Part shown: positions 27,588 through 36,224 of the stretch, piece by piece
Position numbering within the stretch: the stretch's first letter is position 1
Layout of the letters: each line of letters opens with the position of its first letter
Origin: Halogranum rubrum
Lineage (GTDB): Archaea; Halobacteriota; Halobacteria; Halobacteriales; Haloferacaceae
Direction of reading: 5' to 3'
Assembly: GCF_900114455.1 (NCBI RefSeq)
Contig: NZ_FOTC01000001.1
Location: 645,058 to 709,057 of the forward strand
Length of the DNA stretch: 64,000 nucleotides
Notes under the pieces: model-generated
The model's input: the letters and a program-made list of their open reading frames with translations, nothing else
What the model was told of the DNA's origin: nothing
Databases searched by the model: none
Made by a program: the position numbers and the translations under genes

Positions 27588-27602
27588 GCCTAATACGCCC
27601 GC

Positions 27603-27821
27603 TCAGTCGAGGTCCGTCTCGGAGAACGAACCGCCGTCATGCCGCCCGCGTTGCCGTTCTTGTAGCAGTAGAGGACGACGCCGGCCTCCTCGTCGACGAC
27701 GCGTTTGATAGTCCCGTTCGGTTGGTCGTCGCGGAGGCGTGCGGCGACGAGTGCCGCTTCCCCAGCCAACCGAGTCGTTCGTGGCGTCTTTGTCGCTCTC
27801 GTCGACGTCGAAGAGTCCCAT
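27603..27821 (-). pseudogene. Small gene broken by two compensating single-base frameshifts
   Basis: The frame starting at ATG 27821 begins well (MGLFDVDESDKDATND) and ends well (FSETDLD), but the middle third is Arg-rich nonsense. In a different frame the middle reads ALVAARLRDDQPNGTIKRVV and DEEAGVVLYCYK, a convincing acidic protein. Removing one base in the GGGG run (27760-27763) and adding one base near 27627-27630 restores one continuous frame of about 73 residues. Either the gene is a recent pseudogene or the sequence has two indels. Related small proteins are, from memory, common in haloarchaea; function unknown. Confidence 0.7.
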
Positions 27822-27946
27822 AGCGAGCCGTGCAGTGCATCTTAAATAACCGCCACGACTGTGTGTCTGTCTGCATCCGGGACACTCGACACTGCGTCGT
27901 CTGCCGAAATCGGCCGTACTAAGTGACGAGACACGGAGGCTGAGAT

Positions 27947-28414
27947 ATGGCAGTTATCGACGTCATCAACGCCCTCATGGGGACCGTTCACCTGCTGTTC
28001 GCCGGTCTGTGGACCGGGAGCGTCCTGTTCACCGCCTACGCGGTGGTGCCGACGGCCGCTACCGGCGACATCAACGCCGAACCACTGGCGACGCTCGTCG
28101 GGAAACTGACCACCATCTCACGTGCGAGTGCGCTCTTCTTGCTCCTCTCGGGCGGTCATCTCGCCGGAACACGCTACACGAGCGAGTCGCTGTTCGGTAG
28201 CACTCGCGGCCATCTCGTGCTCACGATGGTCGCGCTGTGGTTCGTCCTCGCCGTCCTCGTCGAAGTCGGGTCGGGGAAGATGCGAAGTGGACTCAGCGAG
28301 AAGAAGGTTCGGTCGCCTGCACGTGATGCGCGCGGCATCTTCACGGCTGCCGCCGTCGTGGCACTCCTCCTCCTCGTCGACGCGGGGTTGCTGCTCGGCG
28401 GGACTCCGTTTTAA
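27947..28414 (+). CDS. CopD-like membrane protein
   Basis: 155 aa, four hydrophobic helices. VHLLFAGLWTGSVLFTAYAV at the N-terminus and the His in SGGHLAGTRYT are typical of CopD/TMEM family helix pairs in haloarchaea, often mis-annotated as transporters. It may bind a metal or heme. It precedes the CaCA gene convergently and may have no operon partner. Confidence 0.72.
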   Translation: MAVIDVINALMGTVHLLFAGLWTGSVLFTAYAVVPTAATGDINAEPLATLVGKLTTISRASALFLLLSGGHLAGTRYTSESLFGSTRGHLVLTMVALWFVLAVLVEVGSGKMRSGLSEKKVRSPARDARGIFTAAAVVALLLLVDAGLLLGGTPF

Positions 28415-28425
28415 GCGCCTCTCGC

Positions 28426-29352
28426 TCACCCGAACCCGAGTATCCACCGCACCACCTCGGACCCAAGCAGGGCCCCACCTTCGACGCGCGAGAGTCGTCG
28501 TCCCGTCCAGAGCGTGACGACGAAGACGACGACCAGTACGAGGAGCCACCACAACCCATCGAGCGCCGCGGACGTCACCGAGAGCGGTGCGAGCACCGCG
28601 GCGAGTCCGAGCACGCCGAACAGGTTGACGATGTTCGACCCCACGACGTTACCCAGTGAGAGCCCTGCACGTCCTCGGGTCACGGCGAGGACGGAGACGA
28701 CCAACTCGGGCGTCGACGTGCCGATTGCGACGACTGTCGCGCCGATAGTCCACTCGGAGATACCGAACGCCCGTGCGACTGTCGTCGCGGCGTCGACGAG
28801 GAGTGCACCGCTGGCGACGATGACCACGAGTCCGACGGCGAGTTTTCCCGCGGCACGGAGTCCGACTCCCTGCTCTGTCGTCTCCTCTCGCATCCCCGAC
28901 CCGTGGTTTCGGAACAGCGACCAGAGATACACGACCCAGAGGAAGAGCAGGATTCCACCTTCCATCTGCGAGACCACACCGTCGACGGCGGCACCGGCAA
29001 CGATGACCGTCGTGGCGACGAGTGCGACGCCGTCGCGTCTGACGAGCGACCGTGAGACGGGAAGCGCACGGATGAGGGCGACGACACCGAGGACGACGGC
29101 GATGTTGACGATGTTCGACCCCACGACGTTGCCGACGGCGAGGTCTGTGTGTCCGGTCGCGACGGCGTCAAGTGTCACCACCGCCTCGGGGAGGCCCGTC
29201 CCGAACGCGACGACGGTGAGTCCGATGACGAGTTCCGAGACGCCGAACCGTCGGGCGAGTGCGGCCGCACCGCTGATGAGCCACTCGGCACCGAGCCAGA
29301 GACCGACGATACTCCCGACGAGGAGAACAGCAGCGAGCAACAGGTCCATCAT
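28426..29352 (-). CDS. Second CaCA exchanger (calcium/sodium antiporter)
   Basis: 308 aa, about ten helices. Alpha-repeats: GTGLPEAVV with GSNIVNIAVVLG, and GTSTPELVVSV with GSNIVNLFGVLG. This is the YrbG-like branch, closer to bacterial CaCA antiporters than the paralogue at 8529. ATG 29352 or 29349 is the start; the longer frame has a charged, non-membrane leader. Confidence 0.9.
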   Translation of the reverse strand: MMDLLLAAVLLVGSIVGLWLGAEWLISGAAALARRFGVSELVIGLTVVAFGTGLPEAVVTLDAVATGHTDLAVGNVVGSNIVNIAVVLGVVALIRALPVSRSLVRRDGVALVATTVIVAGAAVDGVVSQMEGGILLFLWVVYLWSLFRNHGSGMREETTEQGVGLRAAGKLAVGLVVIVASGALLVDAATTVARAFGISEWTIGATVVAIGTSTPELVVSVLAVTRGRAGLSLGNVVGSNIVNLFGVLGLAAVLAPLSVTSAALDGLWWLLVLVVVFVVTLWTGRRLSRVEGGALLGSEVVRWILGFG

Positions 29353-29493
29353 TCGCTCCGGGACGTGACGTCGTCGGTCGTACTGTGGGGACTCACGGTG
29401 AGGTGACACATGACTGTTGACAGAAGAAGTCGCTCCGGGGGTATTTACGCTTTCTCAACCGGGTGACGGTTCCGGGGTCCGTACACGGGTCTT

Positions 29494-29733
29494 TCAGATG
29501 TCGAGGTCTTGGAACGCTTCGAGACCGGGGAGCTCCTTGACGCCCAGGTTGACGCCTTCGTACTCGCCGACTTCCATCGCTTGCCTGAACGTGTCGACGT
29601 CGGGGTACTCGCGGAAGGTGAGGACTCGGCCCTCTTCGACGGCGAAGACGACTTCGGTAGTGCCGTCGACGAATCGGTACTGGTCTGCTTTCTCTGGGTT
29701 TGGAGTATTTTCTGTCACGGTGTATGTTAGCAT
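29494..29733 (-). CDS. Small conserved-looking hypothetical protein
   Basis: 79 aa, acidic, soluble. It has a compact alpha/beta pattern (EVVFAVEEGRVLTFREYPDV, then a helix) and a hydrophobic C-terminus. The family name is not recalled. It lies 31 bases downstream of the ArsR-like gene on the same strand and may be co-transcribed with it. ATG 29733 is preferred to GTG 29742. Confidence 0.6.
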   Translation of the reverse strand: MLTYTVTENTPNPEKADQYRFVDGTTEVVFAVEEGRVLTFREYPDVDTFRQAMEVGEYEGVNLGVKELPGLEAFQDLDI

Positions 29734-29764
29734 GGAAGCCACATGAACGTGTGCCTCGTTCGTC

Positions 29765-30238
29765 TCAGCGGTACAGGCCGAGGAACGTCTGGAACTGTTC
29801 GTCGTCGAGTGTGAACGCGACTTCGACGCTATTCTCTTTCGCGTTGTACCGTACCTCGTCGAGGTCGATGGTCTGTCGGACCGTCTGGACTGCGTCTGCG
29901 AACTCGTCGCCGGACCCGGACTCCGTAGTCACTCCCTCTTCGTCGACACGGACGGTGATACTGTCCATCGTCGTCCGGTACGCGCCCTTCGTCACGATTC
30001 CTGCCTCGAACTGCGTACACTTCTCGACGAGGCCGAGATCGTGGAGTTGTCGAAGTCGGCGGTAGACTGTCGCCTCGGAGACGTCGCACTGGGCAGCAAA
30101 CTCTTCGACAGTGACGACACCCTGCTTGCCGAGTTGGAGTATCTCGCGGGCGACGGCGTCGCCGAGGATGTCGAGGACCGCTGCCGGGTCGGCGAACGTG
30201 GATTCGTCGGAGTGAGTTTGGTCGGCAGTCATTGACAT
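29765..30238 (-). CDS. ArsR-like winged-helix transcription regulator
   Basis: 157 aa from ATG 30238 (an in-frame ATG follows at 30232). Residues 20-90 form a winged helix: ILGDAVAREILQLGKQGVVTV, then CDVSEATVYRRLRQLHDLG as the recognition helix. A C-terminal ligand or dimer domain follows. It probably regulates nearby genes, including the downstream small gene. Confidence 0.82.
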   Translation of the reverse strand: MSMTADQTHSDESTFADPAAVLDILGDAVAREILQLGKQGVVTVEEFAAQCDVSEATVYRRLRQLHDLGLVEKCTQFEAGIVTKGAYRTTMDSITVRVDEEGVTTESGSGDEFADAVQTVRQTIDLDEVRYNAKENSVEVAFTLDDEQFQTFLGLYR

Positions 30239-30412
30239 AGATCCTGATAGTCTGTATAGTGGCTTAGTCAATCACACCCTTCCGCCGATTCAATGCATAG
30301 TTAAGACTAGGTTTTCTCTCTGCCTCGACCACCGAACTAATCAACAGCGTGGGAAGTTCCGATAAATTGAGGGTTGAGACTGTCTACCGTAGCGCTCTCT
30401 CTCGGTTTTGGA

Positions 30413-32230
30413 TTACTCCACCGTCACACATTTCGCGAGGTTTCGCGGCTTGTCGATGGACCGTCCGAGCTGATTTGCAGCGTGGTAGGCGACCAACTGA
30501 AGCTGAACGTTGGCTGCAACACCTGCCAAATCAGGGTGTGTCTCTGGCACGGTCAACACGTGGTCTGCGAGGTCGACGATGTCCCCGTCGGTGTGGCTGG
30601 TGATGGCGATGACGGGTGCCCCACGCGCCTGTACCTCTTTGGCGTTGTTGAGCGTCATCTCGTCGTCGCGGCCGGTGAAGATGACGAACACCGGAGTGTG
30701 CTCGGTGACGAGTGCGAGTGGACCGTGTTTGAGTTCCGAGGCGGCGAACCCTTCGGCGTGTTCGTAGGAGATTTCCTTGAACTTCAGCGCACCTTCGAGC
30801 GCCACCGAGTGGGCGACGCCGCGGCCGATGAAGAAGTACGCCTCGCTACCGGCGTACGCCTGTGCGACTTCCAGCGCCGTCGAGGTGTCGAGCACCGCTT
30901 GGATGTCACCGGGGAGTCGCGAGATGGATTCGAGCAGGTCTCGGCTCTCTGCACTCGGGGTTCCGGTTACGTCCGCGACGACCCGTTCGCACAGCAACAT
31001 CAGGGCCGTCACCTGCGAGGAGAACGTCTTCGTCGCAGCGACGCCGATTTCGGGACCGGCACGGATGAGCAGGCTGTCGTCACATTCGCGGGTGAGCGAC
31101 GACGCGACGACGTTGGTCACCGCGAGTGTTCGCGCACCGGCACTCCGTGCCCGACGGATGGCGTCGAGTGTGTCTGCGGTCTCACCACTCTGTGAGACGG
31201 CGACGACGAGCGTCGAATCCGTGACCGGTGGGCGCATGAGACTGTACTCGCCCGCCATGAACGCGTAGGCAGGAACACCTCGCGCGGCGAGGAGCGACGC
31301 CGCGTACATCGCGGCGTGGTACGACGTCCCCATCGCGACGAGATGTACCTGCGTGACGCCTGCGAAGAGGTCTTCGTCGAACTCTTCGAAGTCGACCGCT
31401 CCTGTGAGCGTGTTCACGCGTCCCTGCGTCGTGCGTCGGAGCGACTCGGGTTGCTCGTGAATCTCCTTGTGCATGTAGTGGTCGTAGCCCGACTTTCCGG
31501 CCGTCTCGGGGTCCCAATCGATGGTCTCGAGCGGTCGGTCCACCGCCGTGCCGTCGGCGTCCGTCAGTTCGAAGCCGTCGGTCGTGATGCGGATGAAGTC
31601 ACCGTCGTGGAGGTAGCGAACGCGGTTCGTGTACTCGACGAACGCCGGGACGTCGCTGGCGACGTACCACTCGCCGTCACCCTCACCGAACACCAGTGGC
31701 GACCCCATGCGCGTCGCGTAGATGGCGTGTTCGTCGTCGAAGATGGCCGCGATGGCGTACGTACCGTCGAGCAGGTCGACCGCTGCACGGAACGCCTCGT
31801 CGTTCGAGGCCCCGTTTTCGAGTTCTTCCTCGATGAGATGCGGGATGACCTCCGTGTCCGTGTCGCTGGCGAAGTGGTGGCCGCGACGCTGGAGATGCGA
31901 CTTCAGTGCGGAGTAGTTGTCGATGATACCGTTGTGGACGACGGCGACGCTGCCGCGTTCGTCCATGTGCGGGTGGGCGTTGGCATCCGTCGGCGGGCCG
32001 TGGGTACTCCAACGGGTGTGACCGATACCGACGGTTCCCTGTAGGTTCCCTTTCTCGACCTGTTCACAGAGGCGGTCGACTTCGCCCGCGCGCTTGACTA
32101 GGCCGATGCCGTGGCCGTTCTGCAGTGCGATACCGGCCGAGTCGTAGCCACGGTACTCCAGTCGTTTCAGTCCGGTGAGGATGGGTTCGAGACTACCCTC
32201 TTCACGGAGACAGGCGGTGATGCCACACAT
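30413..32230 (-). CDS. glmS: Glutamine:fructose-6-phosphate aminotransferase (GlmS)
   Basis: 605 aa. The N-terminal glutaminase starts MCGITACL (Cys1 becomes the nucleophile after Met removal) with HTRWSTHG; then two SIS domains (SQSGETADTLDAI, THTPVFVIFTGRDDE) and ends KCVTVE, as the family does. It makes glucosamine-6-phosphate from Fru-6-P and Gln. The stop of the upstream glmU-like gene shares one base with this start (TAATG), so translation is coupled. Two codons upstream of this ATG another ATG would leave Cys at position 3, not functional. Confidence 0.97.
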   Translation of the reverse strand: MCGITACLREEGSLEPILTGLKRLEYRGYDSAGIALQNGHGIGLVKRAGEVDRLCEQVEKGNLQGTVGIGHTRWSTHGPPTDANAHPHMDERGSVAVVHNGIIDNYSALKSHLQRRGHHFASDTDTEVIPHLIEEELENGASNDEAFRAAVDLLDGTYAIAAIFDDEHAIYATRMGSPLVFGEGDGEWYVASDVPAFVEYTNRVRYLHDGDFIRITTDGFELTDADGTAVDRPLETIDWDPETAGKSGYDHYMHKEIHEQPESLRRTTQGRVNTLTGAVDFEEFDEDLFAGVTQVHLVAMGTSYHAAMYAASLLAARGVPAYAFMAGEYSLMRPPVTDSTLVVAVSQSGETADTLDAIRRARSAGARTLAVTNVVASSLTRECDDSLLIRAGPEIGVAATKTFSSQVTALMLLCERVVADVTGTPSAESRDLLESISRLPGDIQAVLDTSTALEVAQAYAGSEAYFFIGRGVAHSVALEGALKFKEISYEHAEGFAASELKHGPLALVTEHTPVFVIFTGRDDEMTLNNAKEVQARGAPVIAITSHTDGDIVDLADHVLTVPETHPDLAGVAANVQLQLVAYHAANQLGRSIDKPRNLAKCVTVE

Positions 32231-33396
32231 TAGCACATCACCCCCATCCCGTCGGCGACGGTCCCACTGACCACGACACCTGCGCCGACACGGGCGTGCG
32301 TGCCGACGCTACTCCCTGGGAGGAGCGTTGCGTTCGGGCCGACGACGGACCGGTCGCCGACGACACTGCCGACGTGACGGTCAGCGAACAGTTTTCCACC
32401 GAGCGTCACGTCGGCCCGTCCACCAGGTGAGACGGTTCCAGCCCCGACTTCACAGCCGGTACCAACGATGCTGTCACAGAGGTGTACACTGCCGTCGACG
32501 TGGGTGTCGCTGAAGACGATAGAGTGGTCGATGACCGTTCCCGGCCCGACGTGAACGTTCGCCTGTAGACAGCTTCCGCCGCGGATGACGACACCGGCGT
32601 CGATTTCACACCCGGGGCCGACGATAGCTGGTCCCTCGATGACGACGGAGTTGTGGACGTGTGCGGACGTGGCGACGACGACGTCGGCCTCACGCGTGAG
32701 TATCGTCTCCGTCACCGAGAGCAAGCGCCACGGGGTCGCGGGGTCGAGCCAGCCACCGTTGACGAGCACCGAGGTGACGGGTCCGTCGAGGTGAGCGATG
32801 GCGTCGGTCAGATGTAGTTCTCCGTTTCGGGTATCCGTCCTGTCGAGCGACTCGAATATCGACGTCGAGAAGGCGTAGACGCCCGCGTTGACGAGATAGC
32901 CCTTCGTTTCGACTGGGTGTTCGTCGATGTCGGCGATGACGCCGTCGTCACAGACGACGACACCGTACTCTTCGGGTGTGTCAGAGTGCGCGACGGCGAC
33001 TGTCGCCGCCGGCGTGGTCGCCGCGTAGCGTTCGAGCGTGCGCTCGACGATGTCGGCGTCGACGATGGTGTCACCGTTGAGTACGAGGAAGTCGTCGTCG
33101 ACGTGGCCTTCGGCTTGCTGGAGAGCATGGCCGCTTCCGAGTTGAATCGGCTGGCGGACGTACGTGAGTTCCATCTCGCGGTACGCGTCGCCGAGTCGTG
33201 TCTGGATGCGGTCGCTTGCGTGGCCGACGACGACGACGACACGTTCGATTCCGTTCTCGGCGAGAGCATCGAGGACGTACTCGATGATCGGTCGGTTCGC
33301 GACGGGGAGCATCGGCTTCGGCTGATACGTCGTCAGCGGACGCAGATTTCGGCCTTCTCCGCCGGCGAGAACGACAGCCGAGGTAATTCCGGTCAT
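32230..33396 (-). CDS. glmU: GlmU-like sugar nucleotidyltransferase (operon copy)
   Basis: 388 aa. Nucleotidyltransferase domain (VVLAGGEGRNLRPLTTYQPK, NGDTIVDADIVE) and C-terminal hexapeptide left-handed helix (VHVGPGTVIDHSIVFSDTHV). It is the first gene of the glmU-glmS operon and would make UDP-GlcNAc or a related UDP-sugar. The ordinary GTR in the P-loop-like motif is GRN here, so the sugar phosphate may differ from the copy at 26400. It is preceded by a good Shine-Dalgarno GGAGG six bases from the ATG, unusual for haloarchaea. Confidence 0.88.
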   Translation of the reverse strand: MTGITSAVVLAGGEGRNLRPLTTYQPKPMLPVANRPIIEYVLDALAENGIERVVVVVGHASDRIQTRLGDAYREMELTYVRQPIQLGSGHALQQAEGHVDDDFLVLNGDTIVDADIVERTLERYAATTPAATVAVAHSDTPEEYGVVVCDDGVIADIDEHPVETKGYLVNAGVYAFSTSIFESLDRTDTRNGELHLTDAIAHLDGPVTSVLVNGGWLDPATPWRLLSVTETILTREADVVVATSAHVHNSVVIEGPAIVGPGCEIDAGVVIRGGSCLQANVHVGPGTVIDHSIVFSDTHVDGSVHLCDSIVGTGCEVGAGTVSPGGRADVTLGGKLFADRHVGSVVGDRSVVGPNATLLPGSSVGTHARVGAGVVVSGTVADGMGVMC

Positions 33397-33397
33397 T

Positions 33398-33416
33398 CCT
33401 GTCCTCCCACGACAGG
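33398..33416 (-). promoter_or_regulatory. 5' leader hairpin containing the glmU Shine-Dalgarno
   Basis: On the minus strand a perfect 6-bp stem CCTGTC/GACAGG encloses a loop GTGGGAG immediately before the ATG at 33396. The loop and first stem bases contain GGGAGG, the ribosome site. Formation of the stem would partly hide it, so translation of glmU and, by coupling, glmS could be controlled here. Only the sequence supports this. Confidence 0.5.
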
Positions 33417-33469
33417 TAAACCACGGGTTCCTACAGTCATAGCGAGGAGAGGGGGTGGTACCCGCTTTG

Positions 33470-33475
33470 TTATAA
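33470..33475 (-). promoter_or_regulatory. Putative box A (TTATAA) of the glmU-glmS operon
   Basis: The only TATA-like site in the 90 bases before the gene. A start 24-27 bases downstream would give a leader of about 50 bases, consistent with the leader hairpin at 33398-33416. Confidence 0.5.
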
Positions 33476-33884
33476 GGTGGCTGAACACTCTCGTGTCAAC
33501 GTTAGCTGGTCACTCACCTTTGAGCGTCTCTGTGGCAGGGGCGGCCTGTTCTCCCGTCTGTCCCGCCTACTAACTGTACCCTCGGGTAACGCGACCCTAC
33601 TGCGGTACGCCTCCGGAACTGCTCTCGTGTCATCCGCCTTCGAAACAATCTCTCGTCGACTCTCCGCTGCCGAGACAGCGGACGAACAGCACCGAAAGTC
33701 GGCGTCGAGCGGAGTGCGGTTCCGGAGCGGTGTCGTCGTCACTCTCGGATGTCGACGGCGTTCGTGGTGAGTGCGTGGTCGAGTTGGCTTTGCCGACAGC
33801 TCCTGAGTGGGTGACGACGGTTGCACCGGCCGTAACTCTGGAAGTCGGGTGTCTAAAATAGCGGGGGCGTGTGCGACAGGCTGG
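33476..33884. other. Intergenic region with no clear gene
   Basis: About 400 bases between the glmU promoter and the DUF7344 gene end. Short frames exist in both strands but have no conserved features. I see nothing else, apart from ordinary GC-rich sequence. Confidence 0.4.
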
Positions 33885-34436
33885 TCAGATTTCGAGTGCT
33901 TCGCTGGCGGCGAACACGAGGAGGCTGATAGTGCTCACGATTGCCCACCCGGCGGCGGGGAGCGCAGAGAGGACGGGGGCACCTGCGAGTCCAGCGGCGA
34001 CGAAGAGCGCGACGACCGCTGCAGCACCCATGCGGAACTCGCTGTTCGAGTCGTCGACACTGGGTTCGTCGTTGAGATACGAGTCCAGCAGCTTCGCGGC
34101 CGGACGGAGTGCGATAGTACCTCGGTCTTTGTCGAAGTCGATGACTCCGAAGCTCGCCATCTTCGGGAGATGGCACTGATAGAGACCGATGTACACCCGC
34201 TTCCGCTGACTCGAGGAGAGTGCCTTGATGTCGATTCCGTTCTCCTTGGCTGCGATGTACTCGGACATGTCGCTGAGCTTCACCGTTCCCTCGTTTTCTT
34301 TGAGGAAGTGAAGCGCGTCGCGACGCCGCTGATTCTTCAATATCTCGAAGAGTTCGTCCTTCGAGAGTGTCGGTTCGGTCGGTTGCGTCTCGGCGCTCTC
34401 GCTATCCGTTTCTGCTTGTATACTTTGAAGTTCCAT
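33885..34436 (-). CDS. DUF7344 winged-helix protein with membrane tail
   Basis: 183 aa from ATG 34436. Winged helix: KDELFEILKNQRRRDALHFL, then QRKRVYIGLYQCHLPKMAS. Two hydrophobic helices at the end (AAAVVALFVAAGLAGAPVL and the next). A Glu-rich N-terminal stretch (residues 5-25) precedes the domain. Likely a membrane-bound or membrane-sensing DNA regulator. Confidence 0.8.
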   Translation of the reverse strand: MELQSIQAETDSESAETQPTEPTLSKDELFEILKNQRRRDALHFLKENEGTVKLSDMSEYIAAKENGIDIKALSSSQRKRVYIGLYQCHLPKMASFGVIDFDKDRGTIALRPAAKLLDSYLNDEPSVDDSNSEFRMGAAAVVALFVAAGLAGAPVLSALPAAGWAIVSTISLLVFAASEALEI

Positions 34437-34858
34437 TTCCCTTCCCCTTGGCTGATGGCCGCAACGCTGCCGCATTCAGGGCGCCCCCGCCGTCGCCGGC
34501 GAGAGAGCGAATAAACCTCACATTTTCGTGGAGGTTCTGCGTGTTCGGGCGTGAACCCGGTTGTTCCCCAACAGCTACTACCATTGTTCGGCATACATAA
34601 TTAAATCGTTGACTATTAACTGCACGTGTTGATTATCCTGAGAGGTTATTCTTCAAATTTTGAGTCATTTCAGTCAGAATTTAAGATTGACTGTTGTTCG
34701 TGAACACCCCGGCTACGGCCGTAGATACGGGTCTATCGGCGTTTCTATGGGGACTGCACCACTTGTGCCATTAGAAGAGCGTATGTTCAAAAAGAACCTC
34801 TGTGTGAGTCTCCCATTCTGGCAGAATTACGTGGCTAACTCTTAAGAGAATCTAGAAA
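34437..34858. other. AT-rich intergenic region upstream of the DUF7344 gene
   Basis: 422 bases. 34580-34690 is clearly AT-rich (ATTAAAT, TTGACTATTAA), which should be the promoter area of the minus-strand gene, and the remainder has no gene. GGCTAACTCTT occurs at 34833-34843 and again at 34865-34875 inside the end of the NUDIX gene. Confidence 0.45.
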
Positions 34859-35296
34859 TCATGCGGCTAACTCTTGACAGAGTTGAGAGAGGTAGTCGTC
34901 GAGGGCGAGGGCGAACGGTCGGTTCGTCGGGAGGGCAACCCAAAAGTACTGGAACCGTTGTCCTGTCTCTTCGCCGTCACCTGTCACCACGTGCGTCCAC
35001 TCGTCGCGAGGTTCGGCGACGTCGAAGTGATAGAAATGTCGGACGTACGTCCGTCCTGGTTGGCGTATCCAACGGTCTGTTGCGACTTCTCGAGGTGGGT
35101 CGGTGACGACGAGTCCACTCTCCTCGGCGACTTCGCGACGTACTGCTGCCTGTGGCGACTCGCCGGGTTCGATAGTTCCCTTCGGAATCTGTAACCCGTC
35201 GTGATCCGGCCCCTGGAACACGAGTAGCTCTGTACCCTCGTTGCGCGTGATGTACGCGCAGGCTTTCTGCACACGAGTAGGCTGTCGTCCGAACAT
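34859..35296 (-). CDS. NUDIX hydrolase
   Basis: 145 aa. The Nudix box GTIEPGESPQAAVRREVAEE with SGLV follows the GX5EX7REUXEEXGU pattern. The N-terminus is short and there are no extra domains. It probably cleaves nucleoside diphosphate derivatives such as sugar nucleotides or oxidised NTPs; the closeness to glycan genes is suggestive only. Confidence 0.9.
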   Translation of the reverse strand: MFGRQPTRVQKACAYITRNEGTELLVFQGPDHDGLQIPKGTIEPGESPQAAVRREVAEESGLVVTDPPREVATDRWIRQPGRTYVRHFYHFDVAEPRDEWTHVVTGDGEETGQRFQYFWVALPTNRPFALALDDYLSQLCQELAA

Positions 35297-35391
35297 AGTC
35301 TTCAGTATCGGTGATTCAGTAAAGTTAGCACGTCGCTACCGCGTTCGACGACGGTACGACAGAAGAAGACCCGAAACGTCGGCAGTGAGTG

Positions 35392-35916
35392 TCAGTCGAC
35401 GAACGACAGAAGGCACTGGTTGGCGAGCGTGCGCGTGCGCTGGACGTACTGTGCGACGACGAGTGCCGCGAGCACCAGCGACATGACGAGCAGGAGGCTA
35501 CTTGCACCACCCGAGAACTGTCCGAACGAGAGTGAGACGCCGGCGATAACACCGACCAGCGCGACGGCTGCGTATCCTACGAGCCAGCTGTCGGTCGTGG
35601 CTTCGACACAGTGGTCCTCCAGTGCGTGGCGGTCGAGTGTGAGTTCTCGCTCGTCTTCGTCGTAGTGAACCAGTCCACTATCGGTCAGTGTCGGAAGGTG
35701 TGTCTGGTACAACGAGACGTAGACGCGCTGTCGCTCCTCGTTCGTGACCTCGTCGAGCGTGGTCTCTTCTTCGTTGGCAGCGATCAGTGCGGCCAACTCC
35801 TTCAGGTCGGTCGAGCGGTTCGTCTGATACAGGTGACGAATGATAAATCGGCGACGAGAGTTGCCGAGTATCTGAAAGAGGGTGTCGGTCGAGAGTCCCT
35901 CATCGTCGACCATCAT
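35392..35916 (-). CDS. DUF7344 winged-helix membrane protein
   Basis: 174 aa. Winged helix TDTLFQILGNSRRRFIIRHL and RQRVYVSLYQTHLPTLTDSG, then two hydrophobic helices (WLVGYAAVALVGVIAGVSLS and a second). The third member of its kind in this 11 kb. ATG 35916 or 35913 are both possible. It is a probable sensor/repressor. Confidence 0.8.
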   Translation of the reverse strand: MMVDDEGLSTDTLFQILGNSRRRFIIRHLYQTNRSTDLKELAALIAANEEETTLDEVTNEERQRVYVSLYQTHLPTLTDSGLVHYDEDERELTLDRHALEDHCVEATTDSWLVGYAAVALVGVIAGVSLSFGQFSGGASSLLLVMSLVLAALVVAQYVQRTRTLANQCLLSFVD

Positions 35917-36224
35917 CCGGTGCTGCGCCGTCGACTGGCGCAGGTGCTGTCCGCTTCGTGAGCGGCGAGAGTTTCGGGAAATTCCTCATGTACCATTGAC
36001 TACTCCAACTCAGCGAGGGACTTGGTTATAGTCGGGCTATCGTTCGGTTTGGCACTGGCAACCGTCGCTAGGGCCGTGCAGTCTTTCATTTTCCAAGAAC
36101 TGTCTTCCAGTGTAGTTTCTCTGTTTAATCATCCGTTCTCCAGTGTCGGCGTCGACGCAACCGACAACAGAACGGAGTTCGTGGGTGGCTAACAATATCG
36201 GATGCGGTACTACTCTGGTATCAG
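35917..36224. other. Intergenic region with PadR-gene promoter
   Basis: 308 bases. The box A candidate ACAATATCGG at 36191-36200 is about 28 bases before ATG 36225, fitting a leaderless transcript. Upstream there is an AT-rich block at 36090-36130 and no gene. Confidence 0.5.

Noticed and set aside
27637-27885. Minus-strand frame of 82 codons over the broken small gene
   Set aside because: Neither the start nor the middle resembles the reconstructed protein; it is the third frame of the same DNA.
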